Source: Gemmatimonadota bacterium
GTDB lineage: Bacteria; JBHIER01; G020348925
Assembly (NCBI GenBank): GCA_020348925.1
Contig: CP070758.1
Coordinates: 1,669,590-1,733,589, forward strand
Reading direction: 5' to 3'
Length of the DNA: 64,000 nt
How positions within the stretch are numbered: position 1 is the stretch's first letter; the number at the start of each line of letters is the position of its first letter. Below the pieces are notes generated by a model. The model was not told the DNA's origin, ran no database searches, and saw only the letters and a list, made by a program, of their open reading frames with translations. The position numbers and the translations under genes were made by a program. Of this stretch, positions 53,865 to 62,453 are shown piece by piece.

Positions 53865-54317
53865 TTAAATGGATTCCAAAAGAAACAGTGGTTGATTATA
53901 CTCAACCGGTTGCCCGTTCTCGATGAGAATTTTAACAATACGCCCTTCAATCTCGGATTCAATTTCGTTCATCAATTTCATTGCCTCGACAATACACACC
54001 GTCTGGCCGGGTTTGACAATGTCGTTTACTTCAACGAATGGGGTCGCATCTGGAGCAGGTGCTCGATAGAAGGTCCCGACCATGGGAGAGACGATGTGAA
54101 GTGCACCAGGTTCCGTGGTTGATGGTTCGGTTTTGAGTGCAAACTGAGTTTCTGGTTGGGCACTGTTGGGAGAATGTGGTTCTGATGGTCGTTCCGACGA
54201 CGCGGGAATAACACCTTTTCGGATGCGAACTCGCTTTCCCCAGCGGGAAATTTCAAGTTCGCTGATATCGCTTTCCTCGACGATTTTGATCAGCTTTTTA
54301 ATTTCTTTTTCTTTCAC
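53865..54317 (-). CDS. accB: biotin carboxyl carrier protein of acetyl-CoA carboxylase
   Basis: AccB carries biotin between AccC and the carboxyltransferase AccAD. The 150-residue protein has the N-terminal helix ([20 protein letters not shown]) and a Pro/Ser/Thr-rich linker (about 35-70). A biotinyl domain follows, with Lys114 in [12 protein letters not shown]. The GTG at 54317 has GAGGG 6 bases before it; the longer frame to 54347 is less likely. It follows efp by 35 bases, the classic efp-accB-accC arrangement apart from the inserted pilT. Confidence 0.95.
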   Translation of the reverse strand: MKEKEIKKLIKIVEESDISELEISRWGKRVRIRKGVIPASSERPSEPHSPNSAQPETQFALKTEPSTTEPGALHIVSPMVGTFYRAPAPDATPFVEVNDIVKPGQTVCIVEAMKLMNEIESEIEGRIVKILIENGQPVEYNQPLFLLESI

Positions 54318-54352
54318 AATGCACCCTCGACACGTTGTGTGAATCACATTGA

Positions 54353-54913
54353 TCAGGTGACCCGTTCGATGTATTCATTTTTCCTTGTCTCAACTTTTAA
54401 AGTGTCACCGACATCAATAAACAGTGGAACCTGAATGACGGCTCCGGTTTCAAGCGTAGCCGGTTTCGTTCCTCCTGTGGCCGTATCACCTCGCACGCCG
54501 GGATCCGTAGCCGCCACCGTCAGTTGGACGAAGAAAGGAAGCTCAACCGCAATGGGAGAATCTTCATACATGAGGACAGAGATCTCGAGTCCTTCTTTCA
54601 AATATTTCTTTGCGTTCCCCATGGTGCTTTGGGAAATGGGAATCTGTTCGTAGGTCCTCGGATCCATGACGTAGTACATATCTCCAGATGCGTACAAATA
54701 TTGCATCGTGCGCCGCTCAACCCGCGCCTCCTCCGTCCGCTCTCCTGCACGGAATGTCTTATCAATCACTTTCCCGGTAACCACACCCTTCAATTTTGTC
54801 CGAACAAAGGCACCGCCTTTCCCCGGCTTCACATGCTGAAATTCAATGATTGTATACAAGGTTCCATCCAAAACAATAACCATTCCATTTCGAAAATCAG
54901 CCGTCGTTGCCAT
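54353..54913 (-). CDS. efp: translation elongation factor P
   Basis: EF-P rescues ribosomes stalled at polyproline. The 186-residue protein has its three beta-barrel domains. The tip of domain I reads PGKGGAF with Lys32, the residue that is beta-lysylated by EpmA in many bacteria; no arginine for EarP-type rhamnosylation is seen. The C-terminal [17 protein letters not shown] is typical. Its first 17 bases overlap the end of the upstream TPR gene, and accB follows. epmA and epmB are not in the window, so the modification is unknown. Confidence 0.96.
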   Translation of the reverse strand: MATTADFRNGMVIVLDGTLYTIIEFQHVKPGKGGAFVRTKLKGVVTGKVIDKTFRAGERTEEARVERRTMQYLYASGDMYYVMDPRTYEQIPISQSTMGNAKKYLKEGLEISVLMYEDSPIAVELPFFVQLTVAATDPGVRGDTATGGTKPATLETGAVIQVPLFIDVGDTLKVETRKNEYIERVT

Positions 54914-55547
54914 GGTCTCCTCCCGTTTTCGTCATCTTCAATTCCTCCTCCAATTCGGTGATCCTGTGCAAAACGTCCTCTTTGTCTGGGGCGCGTTCCA
55001 GAAGACGGCGAAGCACAGTGATGGCTCGTTCAGTCAAACCCTGGGAAGCGTAAATATCGGCCAAGGTGGGCGTAACGATTGAAGCTTCCGGCGATGTCCT
55101 GCCCTCGTCTCCAGCACGATCGTCCGTGAGCTTGGTAACATTATCTCCTGTATGGTGTTGAAGCTGAACAATGCGTTCTCGAGCAGCCTCATTGTACGGA
55201 TCAAGTTGGAGAACCCTCTGGTAGGCATTAAGGGCTTGCTCAAAGTTTTTTTGCTCAACATAGATGTCACCGAGATGATACAGAACAGCCATGTGTTCCG
55301 GATCAAGTTCCAAAACGTGTTCACATTCCCGAATGGCTTGCTCCAGAAGTCCTACTTTAAAATAACACGCAGCCATAATCATGTGGCCGGTTGCGTAGTC
55401 AGAGTGATGGGAAAGCCCTTGTTCGCAGATTTGAATAGCCTGATTCACTTTATCCGCCTTCAGATACGCGCCGGCCACCCGGGCAAACACCAAGGATCCA
55501 GGATGGGCATCCAATTTTCCCAGAAGTGTGTCAATCTCACTGTTCAC
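54897..55547 (-). CDS. TPR-repeat protein
   Basis: The 216-residue protein holds four or five tetratricopeptide repeats in its first two thirds (for example ATGHMIMAACYFKVGLLEQA and LYHLGDIYVEQKNFEQALNA). A linker rich in T, D and G and a last helical hairpin with acidic tail follow. No signal peptide or membrane segment, so it is probably cytosolic. The start is GTG at 55547 with GAGAAG as SD. It overlaps efp by 17 bases and lies 15 bases after the heptose kinase gene. Its partner proteins cannot be read. Confidence 0.8.
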   Translation of the reverse strand: MNSEIDTLLGKLDAHPGSLVFARVAGAYLKADKVNQAIQICEQGLSHHSDYATGHMIMAACYFKVGLLEQAIRECEHVLELDPEHMAVLYHLGDIYVEQKNFEQALNAYQRVLQLDPYNEAARERIVQLQHHTGDNVTKLTDDRAGDEGRTSPEASIVTPTLADIYASQGLTERAITVLRRLLERAPDKEDVLHRITELEEELKMTKTGGDHGNDG

Positions 55548-55562
55548 AAACTTCTCGATTTC

Positions 55563-56576
55563 TCAACACGATTCCTTCCGTTCCTGAACCGCAAGTTTCA
55601 TCTCTCGTGAGAGCTCTTCTTTGACCACTGGGAAAATACCCAATTCAGCACAAACGATGCCCGAGGCATGGTTTGCCATGGTGGCAGCCTCCGTTATGGA
55701 AGCCCCCGCCGCATGGGCCACTGTGAGGACGCCAATGGCCGTGTCTCCCGCACCTGAAACATCATAGACTTCTTTTGCCCGTGTTGGAATATGAGTAACC
55801 TTTCCCTTTCGATCGAAGAGGGCCATGCCCTGCTCGCCCCGTGTAATGAGAAGATATGAGCATTGGAGCCGCTTTAAAATTTTCTCGCCCGCCTTTTGAA
55901 GTTGTCTTTCATCCTCGATCTTGAATCCCAAGGCATTTTCTACTTCTCTCTGATTGGGCTTGAATACCGTTGCTCCGCCAAAGGAAAAAAAGTGATCGAA
56001 TTTCGGATCAACAGCCAAGATCTTCCTGTATTGCTGGGCCAGTCCTGTTACCTGTTTGATAAGATCTTTCGTAATGGTTCCTTTATTGTAGTCTTGAATA
56101 AGAAGAGCGTCGGCTTTGTGGGCCAACCTCCGTATCACATCGATTGTCTGCTGTTCAATTTTTTTACTGATACGCTTCTTTGATTCCCGATCAGTACGCA
56201 GGACCTGTTGGTGATGAGCAATGATTCGAGTTTTGATCGTTGTTGGCCGGGACTCATCGATAATGATGCCATCTGTTGACATGTGATGGATCTTCATCTC
56301 GTCCAGAAATCGTCTCCCGTACCCATCGTTCCCTATAACGCCCACAAGCCAGGGTTCCGCTCCCAGCGAGCGAATGTTGTTGGCCACATTGGCCGCGCCT
56401 CCGAGTCGAATCGACTCGGAACCGATGTCCACGACAGGCACGGGGGCTTCCGGTGAAATGCGATTGACCGTTCCCCAACAGTATTGATCAAGCATAATGT
56501 CGCCGATGACGAGGATCCTCTGCTCTTGAATAGCGGCGAGAATCTCTTTCACTCTGTTCCAAGGTATTACGGTCAC
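55563..56576 (-). CDS. hldE: D-glycero-beta-D-manno-heptose-7-phosphate kinase (RfaE domain I)
   Basis: This kinase phosphorylates heptose-7-phosphate at C1 for ADP-heptose and LPS inner core synthesis. The 337-residue PfkB-fold protein matches domain I of RfaE/HldE: VIGDIMLDQYCWGTVNRISPEAPVPV (about residues 23-48), LGGAANVANNI, and the anion hole DVSGAGDTAIGV. The adenylyltransferase domain II is absent, so a separate HldC-type enzyme would be needed. The start is GTG behind GAGGAGG. It is the first gene of the operon from the promoter at 56625-56653. Confidence 0.92.
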   Translation of the reverse strand: MTVIPWNRVKEILAAIQEQRILVIGDIMLDQYCWGTVNRISPEAPVPVVDIGSESIRLGGAANVANNIRSLGAEPWLVGVIGNDGYGRRFLDEMKIHHMSTDGIIIDESRPTTIKTRIIAHHQQVLRTDRESKKRISKKIEQQTIDVIRRLAHKADALLIQDYNKGTITKDLIKQVTGLAQQYRKILAVDPKFDHFFSFGGATVFKPNQREVENALGFKIEDERQLQKAGEKILKRLQCSYLLITRGEQGMALFDRKGKVTHIPTRAKEVYDVSGAGDTAIGVLTVAHAAGASITEAATMANHASGIVCAELGIFPVVKEELSREMKLAVQERKESC

Positions 56577-56624
56577 TGAAAAACCTCCTCGGTATAAGTC
56601 TCAGAAAAACCAGATTCGAAACAA

Positions 56625-56653
56625 ATATTACCCAAAAATGTTATGAAAGTCAA
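56625..56653 (-). promoter_or_regulatory. sigma70-type promoter of the hldE-efp-acc-gcv-radC operon
   Basis: On the minus strand TTGACT (56653-56648), a 17-bp spacer and TAATAT (56630-56625). The start near 56618 gives a 40-base leader before the heptose kinase GTG at 56576. Confidence 0.72.
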
Positions 56654-56681
56654 GGGAAAATTCAAAATTATCCTTGACTTT
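56646..56681. repeat. perfect 10-bp inverted repeat covering two divergent -35 boxes
   Basis: AAAGTCAAGG (56646-56655) and CCTTGACTTT (56672-56681) are exact reverse complements with a 16-bp AT-rich spacer. Each arm contains the -35 box of one of the two divergent promoters. A protein binding both arms could control both genes together. Confidence 0.7.
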
Positions 56682-56702
56682 TTTGGGGAGTGCTTCCATA
56701 TT
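56674..56702 (+). promoter_or_regulatory. sigma70-type promoter of the DUF3467 gene
   Basis: TTGACT (56674-56679), a 17-bp spacer and CATATT (56697-56702). The transcription start near 56709 leaves a long leader of about 165 bases before the ATG at 56876. Confidence 0.6.
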
Positions 56703-56875
56703 TAGTTTTTGAGAAATGAATACGCTTGCCGGCTTCACTCACTCATCAGGATCCACAAAGTCCGGTTGGTTCCGTGTCAGAGCAAGCGTACTTCGCAACG
56801 ACGTGAGGAACGGAACACGGCGTAAGTTCTTTGAAAGCGCTCATGCTCCACGGTAAGCTACATGGAGGTCCAGTG

Positions 56876-57181
56876 ATGAATCAGGCTCAAAAACAGATCA
56901 ATATTGAACTTGGCGAAAAAGAATCGGAAGGGATTTACTCCAACTTGGCCCTTATTAGTCATTCCCCTTCCGAATTCATTATCGATTTCGCGCGCGTCCT
57001 CCCGGGAACACCGAAAAGTAAGGTGTACGCTCGTATTGTCATGACGCCACAACATATCAAAATGCTTCAAAATGCTCTCGAGGAGAACGTCAAAAAATAT
57101 GAAAATAGATTTGGCAACATCAAACTCCTCGGGAAAAACGAGGGGAAAGACATTGGGTTTCAAGTTAAGAAAGCGGAGTAA
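56876..57181 (+). CDS. DUF3467 family protein
   Basis: The 101-residue protein starts NQAQKQINIELGEKESEGIYSNLA. It has the family segments SPSEFIIDFARVLPG (about residues 30-44) and VYARIVMTPQHIKMLQNALEEN, ending in a charged tail. DUF3467 is a small cytosolic family of unknown function, common in Bacteroidetes and other FCB-type bacteria. ATG 56876 has GGAGG 7 bases upstream; the frame to 56831 has no support. It is alone on the plus strand and faces hflC. Confidence 0.9.
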   Translation: MNQAQKQINIELGEKESEGIYSNLALISHSPSEFIIDFARVLPGTPKSKVYARIVMTPQHIKMLQNALEENVKKYENRFGNIKLLGKNEGKDIGFQVKKAE

Positions 57182-57219
57182 GGCTTCTCTTTGCCCACGA
57201 TCATTTCCGACGGAGTTTT

Positions 57220-58161
57220 CTACTTGAGCCAACTGCTCTTCAGATATTTCAGATAGTCGCTGTCGGTGGTCAGAAGCAGCCAACTTTCCCCTCCGAGCGT
57301 CTCCTCATATGTTTCGAGCGTCTTGACATAGGAATAGAACTCAGGATCCCTGTTGTACGCTGCGGCGTATATCTTGGTGGCTTCGGCATCGGCCTGACCT
57401 ATGATCTCCTGAGCTGTTCTGTACGCCTCAGATGTAATCCTCTGGAGCTCTTTCTCCATCTGCCCCTCAATCTCAGCCTTTTTCCCCTGTCCCTCCGAGC
57501 GGTACTTTTCAGCGATCCTTTTTCTCTCCGAGATCATCCGTTCGTACACCTTGAGACGTACCTCCTCCACGTAATTGATGTGTTTGATGCGGACGTCCAC
57601 GAGTTCAATTCCATACTGGGGTACTGCCTGGGAAGCCCGTTCGAGTATTTGGCGCGTAATCTCTTCTCGGCCCCATGCAATTTGATGCATGAGCACCTCT
57701 TCAGCCAGCTCCATCTCTGTGCCGGCCACGGCCATCTCTCTGTTCGAGTTTCTGACGACTTCGATCAGCACATGGGAGGTGATGTAGTCCCTGGTGGCCG
57801 CATCGATAATGTCGTCCAGGCGACTCTGAGCACCCATTTCGTCGCGCACAGACTGAAAGAATTGCAGGGGGTCGGCAATGCGCCACCGGGCATATGTGTT
57901 CACCCAGAGGTATTTTTTGTCCTTGGTCGGTATCTGATTGGGATCGCCGTCCCATTCTAAAAGCCTCTTCTCAAAGGTGTTCACTTTCTGAATAAATGGT
58001 ATTTTCATATGGAGCCCCGGCGACGTTATCGGATCTCCAATGGGGTTTCCGAACTGCGTGATCACAACCTGCTCTGTCATATCGATGGTATACAGACTAC
58101 TGCTCAGAATTATGAGGATCAGGACCGCCACGCCGAGGGTCAACCAACTTTTCTGTCTCAT
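57220..58161 (-). CDS. hflC: membrane protease regulator HflC
   Basis: HflC and HflK form the large SPFH cage around FtsH in the periplasm-facing side of the inner membrane. The 313-residue protein has one N-terminal helix (about 8-26) and the SPFH/band-7 domain (QVVITQFGNPIGDPITSPGLHMKIP, about 34-58). A long coiled coil (about 195-270) and a YVKTLETYEE tail end it. The ATG overlaps the hflK stop as ATGA. ftsH is not in the window. Confidence 0.92.
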   Translation of the reverse strand: MRQKSWLTLGVAVLILIILSSSLYTIDMTEQVVITQFGNPIGDPITSPGLHMKIPFIQKVNTFEKRLLEWDGDPNQIPTKDKKYLWVNTYARWRIADPLQFFQSVRDEMGAQSRLDDIIDAATRDYITSHVLIEVVRNSNREMAVAGTEMELAEEVLMHQIAWGREEITRQILERASQAVPQYGIELVDVRIKHINYVEEVRLKVYERMISERKRIAEKYRSEGQGKKAEIEGQMEKELQRITSEAYRTAQEIIGQADAEATKIYAAAYNRDPEFYSYVKTLETYEETLGGESWLLLTTDSDYLKYLKSSWLK

Positions 58162-59156
58162 TTCGTTTCACCCCCTTTTCCCAACTGGAGCAGAGGCACG
58201 AGGCTTTTCGCATCTTCATCGAGAATGACTTTTTTCTGGATGTTTGGCAAGACGTTCGAAAGTGCCTCCAGATAGAGTCGTCGACGGGTCACATCCTTGG
58301 CCCGACTGTACTCGGCCCAAATAGCCTGGAACTTGTTGGCATCACCCTGGGCTCTGTTGACCCGATTAAGGGCATAGCCTTCAGCCTGTCTGATCGTTTT
58401 TTCCGCCTCCCCCTCTGCTTTTGGAACGGCTTTATTGTAGGCCTCCCAAGCTTCGTTGACCATCTTGTCCTTCTCTTGTTTTGCTTCATTGACTTCGTTG
58501 AAGGAAGGCTTCACCGGATCCGGCGGATTGACATCCTTCAGCTCGACCGTGACCACATCGATCCCCGTTTCGTACGTATCCAATCTCTTCTGGATCTTCT
58601 CCTGGCACTCCAGGGCGATTTCCCGGCGCGACAGGATGATGACTTCGTCCACACTCCGATCACCGACCACTTGTCGGGTTACCGCCTCTGAGATGTCGCG
58701 AATGGTCTTCGTGATTCCCCTGACGTGGAAGAGGAACGCCACCGGGTCTTTGACCTTATACTGGACGATCCATTCCACCACGGCCGAGTTGAGATCGCCG
58801 GTGAGCATCAGCGACTCCTCCAGTGATTTGTCCCGAGCGTATTGGGACCGAACCCCTGCTTTCAGGGTTCGAAATCCAAACTCCTCTTTGAAGACGTATT
58901 TCACCCTGACTTTCGTCACAGTCTCGATGCCGAAGGGCAACTTCAAATGGAGTCCGGGCTGAGTGGTCGTCACGTATGCTCCAAACCGCTTGATGACCCC
59001 GACCTCATCGGGGCCGATCTGATAGAAGGATGTCACCAGGATGATCAGGACAAGTATGGCACCAATAATAGAGAGCACCCACCGTCTGTTCACGGCAGGT
59101 ATTTGGAAGGTTTCCCCTCCCATTTGAACGGTTCTTCTTTGATACACCATATCCAT
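58158..59156 (-). CDS. hflK: membrane protease regulator HflK
   Basis: HflK is the partner of HflC in the FtsH-regulating complex. The 332-residue protein has a short cytosolic start, one helix (about 28-46) and the SPFH domain with GPDEVGVIKRFGAYVTTTQPGL-type wording (about 48-70). A coiled coil rich in E, A and K follows. LKDVNPPDPVKPSFNEVNEAKQE is a typical HflK segment. ATG at 59156 or 59150 is possible behind AAGGAAGG. It lies 124 bases after the PfkB gene. Confidence 0.93.
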   Translation of the reverse strand: MDMVYQRRTVQMGGETFQIPAVNRRWVLSIIGAILVLIILVTSFYQIGPDEVGVIKRFGAYVTTTQPGLHLKLPFGIETVTKVRVKYVFKEEFGFRTLKAGVRSQYARDKSLEESLMLTGDLNSAVVEWIVQYKVKDPVAFLFHVRGITKTIRDISEAVTRQVVGDRSVDEVIILSRREIALECQEKIQKRLDTYETGIDVVTVELKDVNPPDPVKPSFNEVNEAKQEKDKMVNEAWEAYNKAVPKAEGEAEKTIRQAEGYALNRVNRAQGDANKFQAIWAEYSRAKDVTRRRLYLEALSNVLPNIQKKVILDEDAKSLVPLLQLGKGGETK

Positions 59157-59280
59157 CACCCCTTCCTTTTCAGAAATGTTGCCTCGTACAGAATTCGCTC
59201 CACGGGAAATTTATGCGCTCATTATCACCCCCTCCATTCGATCTCAATAAGATTGAAAACAGCCTGGCAAAGAAATGGTT

Positions 59281-60198
59281 CTACCGGTGTTGCGAAAGAA
59301 GCGATCCTAATCTGTTCAGCTCGTCCAGACCGCTTAAGGTACAGTTCATTCCGGCCACGCGGTTGGCGAACACATTGGCTGCAATAGGATCTCCGGACCG
59401 AAGATATTCAACAATAAAGCCGGCTGAGAAGACATCACCGCAACCGGTCCCATCACGGACGCTCAGGCAAGAAGCGGCACACCGGTCAATCCTGATTTCT
59501 CCATCGCTTTGATATCCGACAAGGGACCCTCTGTCGGCAAGCGTTACGAGAACGATTTTTGGGCCGCTTTTGACGACCTCTTCGATAAATGGGATTAAGC
59601 TGTTCCCCTTCCACTGTGGAGCCCCTTTTAAAATGAGTGCTTCTTGACCGTTCAGTTGCACCGTGTCGGCTTGTTGAATCCACTCAAGCCAGTTTCGGGG
59701 TCGTTTCGGAAAACGACGCCCGTCTTTGTCAATATGGAGAGTCAGACTATGAATGTCAATGAAAATATGCCGTGTAAAATTACTTCGCAACCGTTTCAGC
59801 GTCTTCAACGTCATGTCGAAACCGGATATAAAATTGACGAGAATAAAGTCACAGTCAAGGGCACATTCCAGTTGCCTGAAGGTGAGCGGAGGGACTCTGT
59901 TTTCTAAATACTCTGTTCGCTCGTTGGGGGAGATGTATCGTAATACAGCGTGGTTGTTTTTCTGTCGGACGATTCGAATTCCTCGTGTATCAATATTCTG
60001 AAATTGTGTTATCCTTTGAAACACCGGCTCGTGGACATCCTCTCCGAGATTACAGATGGGCAGGAGGGTCATGTTGCTGGGCTTTAATGTAGCTAAGGCA
60101 ATGATATTGTAAAGGATACCGCCGTAGCTCTCCATTTTGGGTCCTGTAAACGGATAAATCGTGTCGCGGTTTATTGTTCCTATGACGGCAACGTTCAT
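59281..60198 (-). CDS. PfkB-family carbohydrate kinase
   Basis: The 305-residue ribokinase-fold protein starts MNVAVIGTINRDTIYPF, has a shortened substrate lobe (YGGILYNIIAL near residue 28) and DGTGCGDVFSAGF near residue 250 as catalytic motif. The Cys in GTGCGD, in place of the usual Ala, is a variant seen in some PfkB members. The frame is open to 60228, but ATG 60198 gives the family start. Substrate unknown. It is 75 bases after the heptosyltransferase and 124 bases before hflK, so a role in sugar metabolism of the envelope is possible. Confidence 0.84.
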   Translation of the reverse strand: MNVAVIGTINRDTIYPFTGPKMESYGGILYNIIALATLKPSNMTLLPICNLGEDVHEPVFQRITQFQNIDTRGIRIVRQKNNHAVLRYISPNERTEYLENRVPPLTFRQLECALDCDFILVNFISGFDMTLKTLKRLRSNFTRHIFIDIHSLTLHIDKDGRRFPKRPRNWLEWIQQADTVQLNGQEALILKGAPQWKGNSLIPFIEEVVKSGPKIVLVTLADRGSLVGYQSDGEIRIDRCAASCLSVRDGTGCGDVFSAGFIVEYLRSGDPIAANVFANRVAGMNCTLSGLDELNRLGSLLSQHR

Positions 60199-60273
60199 AG
60201 TTTTCACAATCGCATCAGTATGTATCAAGGGTCGAGGTTTGATGAGCCATGTGAATGATGAGGCTTTTGCCCT

Positions 60274-61281
60274 TCACACATACTTGAGAACAGCCTCGTA
60301 GACCTCCTGCGAACGAATCATCTTCATACAGGCAAATGTCCCTTCACGGCATTTTTTCGTTCCATGTGCCCCACACGGACGACAGGGGAGCTTTGCCTCC
60401 ACAATCGTGTGACCGTCACCAAGCGGAGCAAAACCGAAAGCGGGAATTGTTGCTCCGAAAAGGGCCACAACGGGAACGTGCATTGCTGCTGCAAGGTGCA
60501 TGAGCCCGGTATCGTTCGAAAGGAAGACTCGGCACTTGGCAATGAGAGCCGCGGATTCCTTGAGCGAAAAATGACCCGCGGCAATGAGGGGTGTCCGATC
60601 CATCATTGCTGAGATACGGTTGCAGAGCGTTCTGTCCTCTGGTCCACCAAAGAGGATGACGGTTCCTTTTTTCTCTTTAATGAGTCGGTCGGCAACTTCA
60701 GCAAATCTTTGTGGGATCCAACGCTTCGTCGGCCACACGGAACCCGCGGCTATTCCAAAGAGAGATTGCGCATCCGAATCGGTATGCCTTGTGAGGAAAT
60801 CGAGAGCCTTTTGCTCATCAGTGTGCGTGCAGAATATTTCTGGAGCAGGATCCATTGCGTGAACGCCGAAAGGGGAGAGAAGATTGAGATTTCTCTCTGT
60901 TTCGTGGAAATTCTTCCGATAAGCGACCCTATGAGTATAGAGTATCGAAGCCGAACTTGCATCGAAGCCAATTCGAGTTGGGATTCCTGCCAAGAGGACC
61001 AGAGAGGCGCTTCTCCAGGATCTGTGAGGGATGAGTGCTGCATCGTATTTCCTTCTGCGAAGAGTTTTGACCAATGCGAGAAAGTCTCTCAGGCTGCTCT
61101 CAGTTCTTCGTTTGTCATAGGGAATAATATGATCCACGTGAGGATTGTTGGTGATGAGGTTTGCTGTCTGGGGCAATACAACACATTCAATAGAGATCTG
61201 CGGAAAGGATTTTTTTGCAGCTCGCAGCAAGGGTGTTGTCAAAATAAGATCCCCGATAAATGCCGTTTGTATAACGAGCAT
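60274..61281 (-). CDS. glycosyltransferase family 9, LPS heptosyltransferase II-like
   Basis: The 335-residue GT-B protein begins MLVIQTAFIGDLILTTPL, the standard GT9 start. It has the donor motif FLSNDTGLMHLAAAMHVPVVALFG (split here as FLSNDTGLMHLAAA and VPVVALFG, about residues 253-277) and a Cys-rich end CRPCGAHGTKKCREGTFACM. The last is typical of WaaF-type heptosyltransferases. It would transfer ADP-heptose to the LPS inner core. The frame runs to 61362 and other ATGs exist (61314-61320). The promoter at 61368-61396 requires a start downstream of about 61361. No SD helps decide. Confidence 0.87.
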   Translation of the reverse strand: MLVIQTAFIGDLILTTPLLRAAKKSFPQISIECVVLPQTANLITNNPHVDHIIPYDKRRTESSLRDFLALVKTLRRRKYDAALIPHRSWRSASLVLLAGIPTRIGFDASSASILYTHRVAYRKNFHETERNLNLLSPFGVHAMDPAPEIFCTHTDEQKALDFLTRHTDSDAQSLFGIAAGSVWPTKRWIPQRFAEVADRLIKEKKGTVILFGGPEDRTLCNRISAMMDRTPLIAAGHFSLKESAALIAKCRVFLSNDTGLMHLAAAMHVPVVALFGATIPAFGFAPLGDGHTIVEAKLPCRPCGAHGTKKCREGTFACMKMIRSQEVYEAVLKYV

Positions 61282-61694
61282 GCGATGGAATTGGCATTGT
61301 CTTTGACTTCTGTGCATCATGAAAGCAGTCATCGAAATCACGTTCATTGTGTTCGGTTGCATCAGCCAAAATATCGACCAGAGGAATGGATGTCAAGCGG
61401 AAATTCCGTCTTAAAAAGTGCACAGTCAAAAATATGTGTCTCCTGTGTGAACGTTTCGTCCAAAAAAATGTTCTGTGATGGAACGAAAAAGAGCCTAATT
61501 GGTTTAAGGGTGAATAGTGAGGTGCTCTGGGATGCATACCAGGGATTCCGTCCAATATTTCGTTTGAGACAGTGAAGTGCGCCATGTCAACCCGAAGAAC
61601 CGGAACTTGTTGGATTGAAGCTGCTGATTCGGGAAGAGTTGCAAAGAAGCGCGGCAACTGCTCTTTTTGCTCTGAAAAAGGGACACGTGAAGGT
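61282..61694. other. 413-bp divergent intergenic region
   Basis: The minus-strand promoter of the heptosyltransferase lies at 61368-61396. TTTCGTCC (61454-61461) and GGAACGAAA (61480-61488) form an imperfect inverted repeat with one bulged base. The frame upstream of the NTPase start is open to 61572 but looks non-coding. I could not find a good plus-strand promoter. Confidence 0.5.
61368..61396 (-). promoter_or_regulatory. sigma70-type promoter of the heptosyltransferase-pfkB-hflKC operon
   Basis: On the minus strand TTGACA (61396-61391), a 17-bp spacer and TATTTT (61373-61368), as in the miaB and grpE promoters. The transcription start should be near 61361. Confidence 0.72.
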
Positions 61695-62219
61695 ATGAAA
61701 AACATTCTGCTGACAGGAGTACCGGGTATTGGAAAGACAACGGTGATTGAAAAGATACTCTCTGAAATTTCACTCAATATTGGGGGATTCTACACTCGGG
61801 AACTGAGACGAGGGAAAGTTCGAATTGGGTTTCGCATCGTCACTCCCGATGGCCATGAGGGTATATTGGCGCATACGGATTGCGAGAGTCCATGGCGGGT
61901 CGGGAAATATGGTGTGAATGTCCGAGAAATGGAGAGAGTTGGAGTCGCAGCTCTTGATCAGGCCCTTCAAGAACGCGATCTCATCGTCATGGATGAAATA
62001 GGGAAGATGGAACTGTTTTCAAAACGGTTTCAACATGCGGTCCTTCGATGTCTTCGTTCAGAGAAGAGGGTCTTGGGAACAATCCAGAAATCGAAAACTC
62101 CTTTTCTTGAGGCCATACGGGCGAGAAAAGATGTCAGACTAGTAGAGGTGACAATCTCCAACCGCGATGCCCTGCCCCAGGAGATTGCGGGTATTCTTTT
62201 GAAAGAATGCGATGGCTAA
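61695..62219 (+). CDS. THEP1-type nucleoside-triphosphatase
   Basis: The 174-residue protein is a small P-loop NTPase: Walker A GVPGIGKTTVIEK (about residues 8-20), then GGFYTRELRRGKVRIGFRIV and Walker B LIVMDEIGKMELFS (about 97-110). The family (THEP1, NTPase_1) includes human cancer-related NTPase and archaeal enzymes; the biological role is unclear. It hydrolyses NTPs slowly in studied members. ATG at 61695 has GAAGG only 3 bases before it. It stands alone, with smg and topA behind a separate promoter. Confidence 0.88.
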   Translation: MKNILLTGVPGIGKTTVIEKILSEISLNIGGFYTRELRRGKVRIGFRIVTPDGHEGILAHTDCESPWRVGKYGVNVREMERVGVAALDQALQERDLIVMDEIGKMELFSKRFQHAVLRCLRSEKRVLGTIQKSKTPFLEAIRARKDVRLVEVTISNRDALPQEIAGILLKECDG

Positions 62220-62320
62220 CCTGGACCATTCGTACGTTGTGTCGCAATGTCAGCAGCAGGAACATTCGCAGTGTCTCATGAAGGTTGATGGTGTGCGCTT
62301 CGTTTTCATCATGAATCTGT

Positions 62321-62338
62321 CGAGCCCACGCGGGCTCG
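62321..62338 (+). terminator. GC-rich hairpin after the NTPase gene, weak terminator
   Basis: CGAGCCC (62321-62327) pairs perfectly with GGGCTCG (62332-62338) around a 4-base loop. The following GATTGTTTC is only partly T-rich. It lies between the NTPase gene and the smg promoter, where a terminator is expected. Confidence 0.45.
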
Positions 62339-62376
62339 GATTGTTTCATGCCGGACAAGGAGTTCTAAAAAAAGAC

Positions 62377-62404
62377 TTGACTTAGAGGACAGTTGAATTA
62401 AATT
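62377..62404 (+). promoter_or_regulatory. sigma70-type promoter of smg-topA
   Basis: TTGACT (62377-62382), a 16-bp spacer and TAAATT (62399-62404). Start near 62411; the smg ATG at 62454 follows AAGGGAG (62443-62449). Confidence 0.65.
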
Positions 62405-62453
62405 TCCTGAAGGCTTCGTGTACCTTTATGTTTCTTGGAAATAAGGGAGTTCT

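Noticed and set aside
60709-61575. 288-codon plus-strand frame opposite the heptosyltransferase
   Set aside because: Rich in C, S and H, no family match by eye, fully explained by the GT9 gene on the minus strand.
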